A DNA stretch of 20,631 nt from Bryobacteraceae bacterium (GCA_025350445.1 JANXXV010000526.1:1-20631), one strand, 5' to 3'. Counted from the first letter of the stretch, positions 7,891 through 15,601 are shown. Numbers and translations are program-made. Notes: generated by a model not told the origin, from the letters alone.

Positions 7891-8335
7891 CGCGTGCCTT
7901 CTCCATGGTCTTCGTAAAAACATCGAATACATTCTGCCCGCCGCCACCCAGTGTCTTTGGGTCGTCCTGCATGCTGCGCTTTCCCCAGTCAGTGGAATTG
8001 GTGAACGGGTCTTTGGGAATCCGGCGCAGGAACTTGATCTTCTGGTCCACCTGACCGGCTTTCTTCACACCCTCCACCAGCATTTCCAAAGTTTCCGGAT
8101 AGCCTTCGGTTCCCAATTTCGCCGGCGGAAGCTGTCCCGAATCCGACATGTCCTTGTACTTATCGATCGCGGTGCGGATTTCCCGCAGTGCGTAGCGCAA
8201 ATCACGCTCTCGATCCCGGCGCACCTTATAGCGCGCCATAGGCACCACCATCGTGGTCAGGATCAGCATGATTGTGAATGCCACAATCAACTCCACCAAC
8301 GTCAACCCGCGCTGATTTCGACGCTTTCCCGCCAT
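7865..8335 (-). CDS. GspG-like type II secretion pseudopilin / type IV pilin-like protein, first copy
   Basis: This 156-residue prepilin-like protein has a short leader MAGKRRNQRG, cleavage expected after Gly10, LTLVEL with Glu15 at +5, then a hydrophobic helix to about residue 33. The globular part shares the order of elements with the next gene: AIDKYKD, a Pro-rich turn, GYPETLEMLVEGV, PKDPFTN, VFDV and the C-terminal DGSAYSDW. The two are probably paralogues from an old duplication. It starts 7 bases after the secretin stop codon, with a weak GAAG site before the ATG. Inner-membrane assembly proteins and the ATPase of a secretion or pilus system are not encoded in this window, so whether the system is type II secretion or pilus-like cannot be decided. 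Confidence 0.91.
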   Translation of the reverse strand: MAGKRRNQRGLTLVELIVAFTIMLILTTMVVPMARYKVRRDRERDLRYALREIRTAIDKYKDMSDSGQLPPAKLGTEGYPETLEMLVEGVKKAGQVDQKIKFLRRIPKDPFTNSTDWGKRSMQDDPKTLGGGGQNVFDVFTKTMEKARDGSAYSDW

Positions 8336-8342
8336 AACGCTT

Positions 8343-10706
8343 CTATTGCACCACCACAGTCAGTAACGGCGGCGCAGCCACAATCGGCTTCGATGTGGAA
8401 TTCACCAAAGTCAGGTCGCCCACCGCAACAGTGGAAGTCCCCCGCCCTACCGCCTGGAAAGTAAGATTGACCAAAGCGCCGGAACCGCTGATCCCGCCCG
8501 TACCCGCCGTCCGGTTCAACACAATAGTGGCATCTCCGGTATCGTTCAAGGTGTTCTCGGTGAAGTTGATTTTCTGCCCGTCCCCGCTCATCAGATTGCC
8601 TTCCTTCACGCTGCTAAGCCGCAGAATTTTCGGATCGAACTTTAACTTCATCGGCACAGCGAAAAGATCGGCCGCGTTCTCAATCTGCAGCGCAACCGTC
8701 ACCACTCCGCTCAATTGCGTCTGTAAATTCGGCGGGTTGAAGAAGATCCGTATAGGCCCTGCTACCGGTGGAGGAATGGCGGCCGGGTCCGCCGGAGCCG
8801 GGGCAGTAGCGGCGGGAGCGGCGGGCGTCCCAGGTGGTGGCGTCGCCGGTGCGGCAGCCTGCGGTGGCGCGGCTGCTTCCGGCCGTGGAGCGTAGATCAA
8901 CTTCACGTTCTGATCGGTCCCGGCGGAAACCCCGCGCAAGTTTGCGTCGCTGTAATCGGGCGCGCGGACAATGTGCGGAATCAGGGCAATCAACAATTCG
9001 CTGTCACTATTATCCTGGTGGTGGGTGCCAAACAGCGGACCCAAAACCGGCAGGCTCGACAGCCACGGAAGTCCGGCAATCAACTTCGAATCCTGAACCT
9101 GCATCAGTCCGCCCAGCAGACTCACTTCCCCCTCACGAATTCGGATATCGTGCGCTATCTTTTTCTGGCTGATCACCGGCTGTGAGATGTCCCCGATTTT
9201 CACGTACGAGCTGACATTCGAGATTTCCAGCTCGATGTGAAGCGAAACCTCGTCCCGACCGTGAATCTTCGGCACCATATCCACGTTGACGCCGACCTCG
9301 GCAAAACTAAACTGGGTACTGACCAGCGGACTGACTCCGACGCCGACACTGGCGCCCAGGCCGCCGCCGAAACTGCCGGTGGCATAGGGCACCTTGTCTC
9401 CGATCCGAAGCGAGGCCTTCTGGCCGTCTACGGCGCGGACTTGGGGCTGTTGCAGCACGCGGGTTGTGCTATCGGTCAGAAGCGCCTGGATCAACCCGCC
9501 GGGAACAGTAACGGAGTAGTCGCCAATGGAGATATTCTTCAGCCGATTTAAGGGGAGTGAATTGACCGTCGTAGCTGTTGTCGCGGTACCGGTCGCCGCG
9601 GCGGCGGTGCCGAAACTGATCGGCGAATTGATGCCGCCGGCTCCACTGGTGGTGAAGGTCGCGGCAAGGTCGCGGGCTCTGGTCCGGCTCGCCTGCATCA
9701 CCAGAATATCCACCACGACCTCGGCCTTCGGCTTATCAAGATCCAAAATCAACTTCTCGGCCAGTGCCACCTGATCGGTTGTGCCTCGAACCAGAATCGC
9801 GTTTTGCGCTCCGTAGGTGAACGCGCGCCGAATCTCCGTCACCGACCGCACCGTGGTTGAGATTTCCTGTAGCTCCTGCAGCAGAGTGGCGTTCTTGATG
9901 TAGAAAACCTTGACGACGTAGTCTTCAAAGTCCCGGCGTTTCTGCACGTTGTCGTTGGTTACAAAAATGGCGTTGGTGGAGAGAGGCTTCCAGTAAGTCC
10001 GGGTTTGAATGGCCAAATAGTCGAGAGCTTCTTCCAGGGTCGTGTTGGAAAGATCAACGGTGAATGTATTCTTGCCGCCCGGCGGAGGCTGGATCTCGGA
10101 ATCGAATACGACGTTGATGCCCGCCAGCTTGCCCACCGTCTCATATAAGACCTTGATCGGTTGATTGTTCATTTTCAACGTGCTGATCTGGCGGGTGATG
10201 GGTTTCAATTCAGGGATTGCAAGGATACTGGCCGACTTTGCCTCCATTTCCTTCGCCGCCTTCTGGCTGGGAGTCAAACCCCGATCTTCCGGCGTCGATG
10301 CCGCTCCAGGTCCAGCGGGTTTCTTCTTCTCCCGGTCGATCATGTCCTTGGTGCGGCGAATCTCCTGCTCCGCGATCGCCAGCGATGGATCGGTGGCATA
10401 CGCCTTCTGGAATTCGTTCAGGCTTTCTTCCAGATTCCCCGCGGCGCGTATTTTCTGACCATTTGAGACATGGCTGGTGGCCCCCTGAAAGCGCATTCGC
10501 CGCACCGCCATCTGATACGCAGGGTCTTTCGGATCCGCGGTATAGGCTTTTTCATACGCCTCTAGCGCCTTGTCGTATTCCTTGCGGGCCTCTGCTTCGC
10601 CGCCTTCCTTCATCAGCTTTTCGCCGGCCTTGTTCTTGCCGCTCAGCATCGCCGCAACTAGCATCGAAAGTAGGATAAGTTTCCGTAACTGTATCAAGAC
10701 ACGCAC
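8343..10706 (-). CDS. Secretin (GspD/PilQ family) with N-terminal TPRs and C-terminal cohesin domain
   Basis: This is the outer-membrane channel component of a type II secretion or type IV pilus-like system, 787 residues from the chosen GTG at 10706. In order it has a hydrophobic N-terminal segment (about 3-20, likely export signal), TPR-like helices (about 35-110, with AYEKAYTADP and FQKAYATDPS), and a secretin/TonB short N-terminal domain (about 170-250). Next come an N-domain with ATLLQELQEI and NAILVRG (about 262-325) and the secretin core (about 410-580, with VRAVDGQKASLRIGDKVPY and VSLLGGLM). A Pro/Ala-rich linker (about 607-650) leads to a cohesin-like domain (about 652-787, with FDPKILRL and VNLTFQAVG). 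The frame stays open upstream to 11039, but that part lies opposite smpB and shows no protein-like composition. TTG 10697 or ATG 10664 are alternative starts. Two pseudopilin genes follow in the same operon. Confidence 0.92.
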   Translation of the reverse strand: MRVLIQLRKLILLSMLVAAMLSGKNKAGEKLMKEGGEAEARKEYDKALEAYEKAYTADPKDPAYQMAVRRMRFQGATSHVSNGQKIRAAGNLEESLNEFQKAYATDPSLAIAEQEIRRTKDMIDREKKKPAGPGAASTPEDRGLTPSQKAAKEMEAKSASILAIPELKPITRQISTLKMNNQPIKVLYETVGKLAGINVVFDSEIQPPPGGKNTFTVDLSNTTLEEALDYLAIQTRTYWKPLSTNAIFVTNDNVQKRRDFEDYVVKVFYIKNATLLQELQEISTTVRSVTEIRRAFTYGAQNAILVRGTTDQVALAEKLILDLDKPKAEVVVDILVMQASRTRARDLAATFTTSGAGGINSPISFGTAAAATGTATTATTVNSLPLNRLKNISIGDYSVTVPGGLIQALLTDSTTRVLQQPQVRAVDGQKASLRIGDKVPYATGSFGGGLGASVGVGVSPLVSTQFSFAEVGVNVDMVPKIHGRDEVSLHIELEISNVSSYVKIGDISQPVISQKKIAHDIRIREGEVSLLGGLMQVQDSKLIAGLPWLSSLPVLGPLFGTHHQDNSDSELLIALIPHIVRAPDYSDANLRGVSAGTDQNVKLIYAPRPEAAAPPQAAAPATPPPGTPAAPAATAPAPADPAAIPPPVAGPIRIFFNPPNLQTQLSGVVTVALQIENAADLFAVPMKLKFDPKILRLSSVKEGNLMSGDGQKINFTENTLNDTGDATIVLNRTAGTGGISGSGALVNLTFQAVGRGTSTVAVGDLTLVNSTSKPIVAAPPLLTVVVQ

Positions 10707-10805
10707 CTTAGTGGAGAAAAACGGCCTTTGTGCTACACTCAAATTGGCCGAGCTGTCACATAAACATCTGACGCAGTTCGGTTTGTTCGCGTTGAGACGA
10801 AAAAC

Positions 10806-11282
10806 TTGCGAGATCCAGCGGCTCCCATCAAAATCCTGAGTGACAACCGGTCGGCCGGGCACAACTACACTCTTATGGAGAAGTATGAAGCGGGGATTGC
10901 GCTTTCCGGTACCGAAGTGAAGGCCGCCAAATCCGGCAAAGTGCAGCTCAAGGACGCCTACGCCGACGTGATCGATAATGAAGCGTGGCTGCTGAACGCT
11001 CACATCAGCCAGTATTCCCACGGCAACCGCGAAAACCATGAACCGGTCCGCAAGCGGAAACTATTGCTGCACCGCTCCGAGATCACGAAGTTGCACGCCA
11101 AGATCCGGGAGAAGGGGCTAACGTTGATCCCCACCAAACTGTACCTCAAGAACGGAAAGATCAAGTGCGAGTTCGCGGTAGGCAAAGGCAAGAAAGTACA
11201 CGATAAGCGCGAGGCCGAGCGGACCAAAGAGCAGAACGATGAAGCCCGTAAAGCAATGCAACAGAAGAGAAACTACGACTAA
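10806..11282 (+). CDS. smpB: SsrA-binding protein SmpB
   Basis: SmpB binds tmRNA and stalled ribosomes in trans-translation. The 158-residue product has the family opening [14 protein letters not shown], then [26 protein letters not shown] (28-53), [40 protein letters not shown], and the basic C-terminal tail [17 protein letters not shown]. The only reasonable start that keeps the OB-fold is the TTG at 10806, because no ATG or GTG lies between it and the conserved region. The Shine-Dalgarno site is weak. The gene is divergent from the secretin gene with about 100 bases between them and is followed by pepA 6 bases later. The tmRNA gene itself is not in the window. Confidence 0.95.
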   Translation: MRDPAAPIKILSDNRSAGHNYTLMEKYEAGIALSGTEVKAAKSGKVQLKDAYADVIDNEAWLLNAHISQYSHGNRENHEPVRKRKLLLHRSEITKLHAKIREKGLTLIPTKLYLKNGKIKCEFAVGKGKKVHDKREAERTKEQNDEARKAMQQKRNYD

Positions 11283-11288
11283 GATAAT

Positions 11289-12743
11289 ATGGACATCCGA
11301 TTAGAGGCAACCCCGATTGAGCAGTATCCGGCCGATGTTCTGCTGACGTTGGCCTTCGAAAATCAGCAGGGCCCGCATCCGCTGAATGCCGCAACCGGCG
11401 GCTGGTTCGACGACCTCCGCGAGAGCAAGGAATTCATCGGCAAACCCTTCGAGATTGCCATCTTGCACCGCCCTTCCGGGTTGAAGGCCAAGCGACTGGC
11501 GGTGGTCGGCGCAGGTGCGGCGGAAAAGCTGAACGCCACCGAACTGCGGAAAGTAGTGGGTTCGGCGGTGCGCGCGTTGAAGGCTAAGTCGCTCACCAAC
11601 ATCACGTTATCGCTGGAAAACGCCACCTCGGACCAAGTCACCGCAGCAGTCGAAGGGGCTGTTCTTGCCGATTACGAACCCGACCGTCTTAAGTCCGACG
11701 CAAAGAAGCGCGGGGAGCGATTGGCTTCGTTTTGTATATTGGGGCCAACCACACTGCAACCGGCCCTGGACCACGGGCGGATTCTGGCGGAAGCCCAGAA
11801 CTTCACTCGGGAACTGGTGAACGAGCCAGCCAACCTATTGACTCCATTAAAACTGGCGTCGGAAGCGCAAAAGATGGCGGTCGCCTTTGGGCTCGATTGC
11901 GAAATCCTCGACCGCGAACGGATGACTCAGTTGGGAATGGGTTCGCTGCTTGGCGTGTCGCAGGGAAGCGCCGAACCGCCGGCGTTCATCATTCTGCGCT
12001 ACACCCCCGCGACGCCTGAAACAACCGACCATTTGGCTTTGATTGGTAAAGGCGTCACCTTCGATACCGGCGGCGTTTCCATCAAGCCGTCCGACGGCAT
12101 GGAGAAGATGAAGTACGACATGGCCGGTGGCGCCGCCGTGATTGGAGCGATGCAGGCCATTGCGCAATTTAAGCCGAATGTAGCCGTCACGGCGCTGATT
12201 CCGGCCGTGGAAAACATGGTAAGCAGCCGCGCGCAACGGCCCGGCGACATCGTGACTTCGCTCTCCGGAAAAACAATTGAGGTCCTGAATACCGACGCCG
12301 AAGGTCGGCTGATTCTGGTAGACGCCATTACTTATGCCCTGCGGCTGGGCTGTACCCACATGGTTGATGCCGCGACGCTCACTGGAGCCATTGGCGTTGC
12401 CCTGGGGCACATCCACGTTGGAGCCTTTACGAACAACGAACCTTTCCTGGGCAAGGTGATGTCGGCGGCGAAGTCGGAGGGCGAACGGATGTGGCACATG
12501 CCCCTTGACGACGACTACAAAGACTACCTGAAGAGCGCCTTCGCGGATCTTCCTAATATTGGAGGCAGGTACGGAGGCGCGGTCACCGCGGCAATGTTTC
12601 TGAAGGAATTCACGGAAGATAAACCTTGGGTTCACCTGGATATCGCCGGGACAGCCTGGCTCGATGAGGGCAAACCATTCCTCTCAAAGGGCCCATCCGG
12701 CATTGCAGTACGGACTTTCGTTAGCTTGGCTACAAATTGGTAG
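11289..12743 (+). CDS. pepA: Leucyl aminopeptidase, M17 family
   Basis: This 484-residue cytosolic aminopeptidase has the two-metal M17 active site. Ligands and catalytic residues are recognisable in KGVTFDTGGVSIKPS (Lys254, Asp259, Lys266), KYDMAGGAA (Asp277) and the family signature NTDAEGRL (334-341, with Asp336, Glu338 and Arg340). The N-terminal domain (1 to about 160) is the usual variable alpha/beta domain, with VVGAGAAEKL. The length is normal for PepA. It removes N-terminal amino acids, releasing them during peptide turnover. It starts 6 bases after smpB, a pairing that would fit turnover of tmRNA-tagged fragments, although this functional link is only inferred. Confidence 0.96.
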   Translation: MDIRLEATPIEQYPADVLLTLAFENQQGPHPLNAATGGWFDDLRESKEFIGKPFEIAILHRPSGLKAKRLAVVGAGAAEKLNATELRKVVGSAVRALKAKSLTNITLSLENATSDQVTAAVEGAVLADYEPDRLKSDAKKRGERLASFCILGPTTLQPALDHGRILAEAQNFTRELVNEPANLLTPLKLASEAQKMAVAFGLDCEILDRERMTQLGMGSLLGVSQGSAEPPAFIILRYTPATPETTDHLALIGKGVTFDTGGVSIKPSDGMEKMKYDMAGGAAVIGAMQAIAQFKPNVAVTALIPAVENMVSSRAQRPGDIVTSLSGKTIEVLNTDAEGRLILVDAITYALRLGCTHMVDAATLTGAIGVALGHIHVGAFTNNEPFLGKVMSAAKSEGERMWHMPLDDDYKDYLKSAFADLPNIGGRYGGAVTAAMFLKEFTEDKPWVHLDIAGTAWLDEGKPFLSKGPSGIAVRTFVSLATNW

Positions 12744-12820
12744 GGTACTTTAGTTCTATTTCCTTGTAAGGTGTTACGATTCCAACGTTTCCCGTCAGAT
12801 TTTTCTAGCAATGTGTATCG

Positions 12821-12838
12821 GAAGCTGGTAATATCTAC
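12821..12838 (+). promoter_or_regulatory. Putative -10 promoter region with a very short leader
   Basis: The bases GAAGCTGGTAATATCTAC contain a -10-like TAATAT at 12829-12834. A transcript started about 7 bases later would have a leader of only a few bases before the ATG at 12848. No Shine-Dalgarno site is visible. A closely similar block precedes the paralogous gene at 13945, which supports a conserved function. No convincing -35 box was found. Confidence 0.4.
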
Positions 12839-12847
12839 GTTGACCCG

Positions 12848-13819
12848 ATGATCCCTAACAAAATTGCCTCCAAAACCGTACAGTCCCTCTTCCGGGGTCT
12901 GATTCTTACACTACCTTTCGCGATTTCGGCGATGGCCCAACCTTGCAGCGTCAGCTTCGTTCCCCAAAACATCACGATCCCCGCTTCGGCTGGTTCGGGA
13001 AGTTTTGCGGCAAACGTCGTTGGCCTGGGAACCTGCCCTTTTACAGGAGTGGGATCCCCTAGCAGCTGGCTGACTTTGAACACCGGCAACGGCGCCAGCA
13101 CAAACAGCGGCAACATAGTCTATGGCTTTACGTTCGGCGCGGCCGCAACCCAGCCGCGAACAGGCGCAATCACAGTAGTAGGCGGCAGCGCTTCTCCAGG
13201 CCTCTTCACCAACTACCTGATTCAGATCCTTCAAAAGGGGACGACCTTCACTCAGATTTTCGACGACGTTCCGGCAACCCAAGCTTTTGCCGACTACATC
13301 AATTTATTGAAGGGCTATGGCGTCACCAACGGATGCTCTGCAACATCTTACTGCCCTGATGCGACGGTCACACGGGAACAGATTGCGAAGTTCGTTATCC
13401 TTTCGATTCTTGGCACGGACAACTTCACCTACGTGACTACGCCGTATTTTGACGATGTCCCGGCCAGCAGCGGGCTTTTCAAGTATGTCCAGAAGTTGAA
13501 GGAATTGGGAATTACCAACGGATGTTCGGCAACGTCTTACTGCCCGACAAACATGGTGACCCGCGGACAAGTTGCGGTCTTCCTGATGCGCGGCAAGTTT
13601 GGCGCCGCTAACAGCGCCAAACTGTTGAACAGCACCACGCCTTACTTCACCGACGTGGCAAGCACCGACAGCACGTTCCCGTTCGTTCAGAAGTTGAAGG
13701 ATTCCGGCATCACCAGTGGTTGCTCGACCACCGCATTTTGCCCTGCGAACCCGCTCACTCGCGGTCAGGCCGCTGTGTTGATCATCCGATCATTCTTCAC
13801 GCAGTCGTTCGCGCTATAA
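12848..13819 (+). CDS. Secreted BACON-like and S-layer homology (SLH) domain protein, first of a tandem pair
   Basis: A signal peptide spans residues 1-30, with a hydrophobic core LILTLPFAISAMA and cleavage probably before QPC. Residues ~32-130 look like a BACON/Ig-like all-beta domain (VSFVPQNITIPASAGSGSF start, SSWLTL, then RTGAITV and IQILQKG). Three SLH repeats follow (about 137-187, 200-251, 266-316), each opening with F-D/T-D-V and holding a GCS...CP pair (Cys163/169, 226/232, 292/298), then a TRxQxA helix. SLH domains usually hold proteins to cell-envelope polymers; the repeated Cys pair may form a disulfide. There is no catalytic domain. The paralogue lies directly downstream after a terminator, so the two are probably transcribed separately. 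The ligand is unknown. Confidence 0.88.
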   Translation: MIPNKIASKTVQSLFRGLILTLPFAISAMAQPCSVSFVPQNITIPASAGSGSFAANVVGLGTCPFTGVGSPSSWLTLNTGNGASTNSGNIVYGFTFGAAATQPRTGAITVVGGSASPGLFTNYLIQILQKGTTFTQIFDDVPATQAFADYINLLKGYGVTNGCSATSYCPDATVTREQIAKFVILSILGTDNFTYVTTPYFDDVPASSGLFKYVQKLKELGITNGCSATSYCPTNMVTRGQVAVFLMRGKFGAANSAKLLNSTTPYFTDVASTDSTFPFVQKLKDSGITSGCSTTAFCPANPLTRGQAAVLIIRSFFTQSFAL

Positions 13820-13839
13820 GGCTACAGCGGTTCCATTAG

Positions 13840-13880
13840 AAAAAGGGGAGACGCCCGTCGGGTGCGCCTCCCCTTTTTTT
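13840..13880 (+). terminator. Intrinsic terminator after the first BACON/SLH gene
   Basis: The arm AGGGGAG at 13844-13850 pairs with CTCCCCT at 13868-13874. After one A-C mismatch, CGC pairs with GCG and the stem closes around a short CC/GG-capped loop. A run of seven T at 13874-13880 follows. The A run at 13840-13843 makes the structure partly bidirectional, but the only gene ending here is on the plus strand, 21 bases upstream. Confidence 0.92.
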
Positions 13881-13920
13881 GCATCCCGTCTTCTAGAACA
13901 TTCCCCTATTCAAATGTTTT

Positions 13921-13939
13921 GAAAGCTGATATCATCTAC
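13921..13939 (+). promoter_or_regulatory. Putative -10 promoter region before the second BACON/SLH gene
   Basis: The block GAAAGCTGATATCATCTAC contains TATCAT (13930-13935), five of six bases of the TATAAT consensus. It resembles the block at 12821-12838 before the paralogue, sharing AAGCTG and ATCTAC. The ATG at 13945 is so close that the leader would be almost absent. No Shine-Dalgarno site is visible. Confidence 0.4.
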
Positions 13940-13944
13940 AACAA

Positions 13945-14892
13945 ATGGGCTACCTACTTTCCCTCTTGCTTATGGGACTGGCGTCGACAGTCCCTGTGTT
14001 TGCACAGACTTTCACTTGCAGCCTGGCGGTCTCCCCGCAAAACATCGTAGTGGTGTCCAGCGGAAACGCGGGAAGTGTGTCCGTCAAAGCTTCCGACCCC
14101 GGATGCGCGTGGATTGCGCTAGGTTCAAGCAGTGCCTGGATTCAGCAGACGTCGCCCACTGTGGCCACAACCGGCAATGGGGCCTTCGCCTACACGGTTG
14201 GCGCGAACACCAATCCTACTCCGCGGTCCGGAACATTGACCCTGGTGCTGCTTGGTGGCGTCTCAGTGAATCTGCAGGTCCAAATTCTGCAACTCGGGAC
14301 CATCGTCGCGCAGCCATTCAACGACGTTTCCATCGACTATCCGTCGGTGGAATATATAAACCAGATCCATACTGCCGGGTTGACCAACGGATGCTCTCTG
14401 TTTCCGCCGCTGTTTTGTCCCGAGCAGCGAATATCGCGCGGCGAGATGGCGGCCCTTCTGATCCGCGCCGCATTGGGAAGCGACAATTTCGCCTATCCTA
14501 ATCTTCCCTACTTTGACGACGTACCGCAGAACCATCCCTTCTTTAAGTACATCCAGAAGCTGAGGGAGATGGCAATCACCAGCGGATGTTCAACATCGGG
14601 GGCGCTCTTCTGCCCCGGCGCCGACGTGACCAGGCTGCAGATGGCGATCTTTCTGATTCGCGCGAAGTTCGGAAGTCTGGCCGCGAACTCGCGGCTCGGA
14701 AATACTCCCACCCCCTACTTTACCGACGTTGCCGCCGGAAGCGTGGAATTCCCCTTCATCCAAAAGATGAAGGATTTCGGGATTACCTCCGGTTGCTCGG
14801 CGGCGCAATACTGCCCGGGCAGTCCCATCAGCCGGGGACAAACGGCAGTGTTCCTGGCGCGCCTGTTTCTGACGCCATACGCGGTATATTAA
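13945..14892 (+). CDS. Secreted BACON-like and SLH domain protein, second of a tandem pair
   Basis: This is a 315-residue paralogue of the preceding gene. The signal peptide covers residues 1-20 (LLSLLLMGLASTVPVFA, cleavage before QT). A BACON-like beta domain spans about 24-118, with SLAVSPQNIVVVSSG, SSSAWIQ and RSGTLTLVLLGG. Three SLH repeats follow (about 125-178, 188-242, 257-308), with Cys pairs 150/158, 215/223 and 284/290. In the first two repeats the loop between the Cys residues is two residues longer than in the other protein. Two further Cys (25 and 54) lie in the BACON-like part, as in the paralogue (33 and 63). The product is probably attached to the outer envelope; no enzymatic motif is seen. 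Confidence 0.88.
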   Translation: MGYLLSLLLMGLASTVPVFAQTFTCSLAVSPQNIVVVSSGNAGSVSVKASDPGCAWIALGSSSAWIQQTSPTVATTGNGAFAYTVGANTNPTPRSGTLTLVLLGGVSVNLQVQILQLGTIVAQPFNDVSIDYPSVEYINQIHTAGLTNGCSLFPPLFCPEQRISRGEMAALLIRAALGSDNFAYPNLPYFDDVPQNHPFFKYIQKLREMAITSGCSTSGALFCPGADVTRLQMAIFLIRAKFGSLAANSRLGNTPTPYFTDVAAGSVEFPFIQKMKDFGITSGCSAAQYCPGSPISRGQTAVFLARLFLTPYAVY

Positions 14893-15043
14893 CCTAGCTG
14901 GGTATGTGCGTCACTCAGGTAATTGCTATGGCAGCAGCTCGGGTGGGGCGGTCCACCTGGACCGCGCGGGACGACGGCGTCAATGCGCCAGCCACACGAA
15001 ATGCTACGAGACCGTACCCACCTGACTCAAGCACAAACCCACT
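14893..15043 (+). ncRNA. Candidate structured RNA or palindromic element in a gene-free gap
   Basis: Bases 14899-14920 pair with 15020-15041 over 22 positions, 18 of them Watson-Crick. Inside lie a perfect 7-bp hairpin (14948-14954 with 14959-14965, loop ACCT), a 4-bp hairpin (14976-14979 with 14986-14989) and a CTCG/CGAG helix (14938-14941 with 15007-15010). A -10-like TATATT at 14885-14890 would place transcription start at the foot of the long stem. The closed-stem, open-bubble, terminal-stem outline recalls 6S RNA, but I cannot match it to any family and the strand is not certain. No coding frame of note exists here. Confidence 0.35.
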
Positions 15044-15214
15044 TTAACCTAAATGCGGCATCTCGAATCCCGCGGATCGTGCCAAGCCGCTGAAACAGCT
15101 CAGAATTTCAGCTGCTTCGCAGTGCACCCTTCGGGGGATACCTGATTCGATTACAACTGCTTGCGGGCTAAGGACCGACCTGGTTTGGGGCGCCTCCAAC
15201 TGCCGGTTCCAGGA
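15044..15214. other. Non-coding gap with several short hairpins
   Basis: No gene is seen. Short complementary segments occur: GCGGC at 15055-15059 with GCCGC at 15086-15090, CAGCT with AGCTG around 15097-15114, and GCAGT at 15119-15123 with ACTGC at 15156-15160 enclosing CCC-TTC-GGG. A CTCGAATCCC stretch near 15062 resembles a tRNA T-arm, but no tRNA can be folded. No U-run terminator for the minus-strand ridA gene was found. Confidence 0.5.
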
Positions 15215-15595
15215 TTAACCTGCAATCGCGATGGCGTCTATTTCAACCTGCACATCCCGCGGGAGCCGCGCTGCTTCGACCGTAGACCGGGCGGGCGGGT
15301 TCTCGTCGAAGTAACGGCCGTAGACTTCGTTCACTTTGGGAAAGTCGTCCATGTTCTTCAGGTACACCGTTGTTTTCAGAACCTTCTTCAGGGATGATCC
15401 CGCCGCTTCCAGAACGGCCGCCAGATTCAGAAGTACGCGCTCGGTCTGGGCGGTGATGTCTCCCTCCACTAATTGATTGGTGACCGGGTCCAGCGGAATC
15501 TGACCGCTGAGGTATACGAGCCCATTATGGGCGACAGCCTGGGAATAGGGACCGATAGCCTTGGGTGCTTTCTCCGTTGCAATGGTCTGTTTCAT
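15215..15595 (-). CDS. ridA: RidA family enamine/imine deaminase, second copy
   Basis: This is a 126-residue canonical RidA protein with IGPYSQAV (14-21), YLSGQIPLDP (28-37), the substrate Arg103 in PARSTVE and Glu118 in VEIDAIAIA. It hydrolyses 2-aminoacrylate and related reactive imines to ketoacids and ammonia, protecting PLP enzymes. It lies 6 bases after pyrD on the same strand and is probably co-transcribed. It is closer to the classical type than the copy at 6305-6688, so this one likely carries the housekeeping function. Confidence 0.95.
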   Translation of the reverse strand: MKQTIATEKAPKAIGPYSQAVAHNGLVYLSGQIPLDPVTNQLVEGDITAQTERVLLNLAAVLEAAGSSLKKVLKTTVYLKNMDDFPKVNEVYGRYFDENPPARSTVEAARLPRDVQVEIDAIAIAG

Positions 15596-15601
15596 GGTTT
15601 C

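Noticed and set aside
10707..10805. tmRNA gene next to smpB
   Set aside because: The gap has no tmRNA 5' or 3' tRNA-like ends and is too short.
10707..11039. N-terminal extension of the secretin frame upstream of 10706
   Set aside because: It lies opposite the smpB coding region, has no secretin-like or signal sequence, and the hydrophobic export segment begins only at 10706.
14899..15041. Assignment of the folded gap to SRP RNA, on the basis of AGGT and AGCAGC
   Set aside because: The GGAA-type tetraloop and the symmetric loop of SRP domain IV are missing, and the surrounding pairing does not fit.
15051..15095. tRNA-like T-arm around CTCGAATCCC
   Set aside because: No acceptor, D or anticodon arms can be placed around it, and the loop lacks the usual TTC start.
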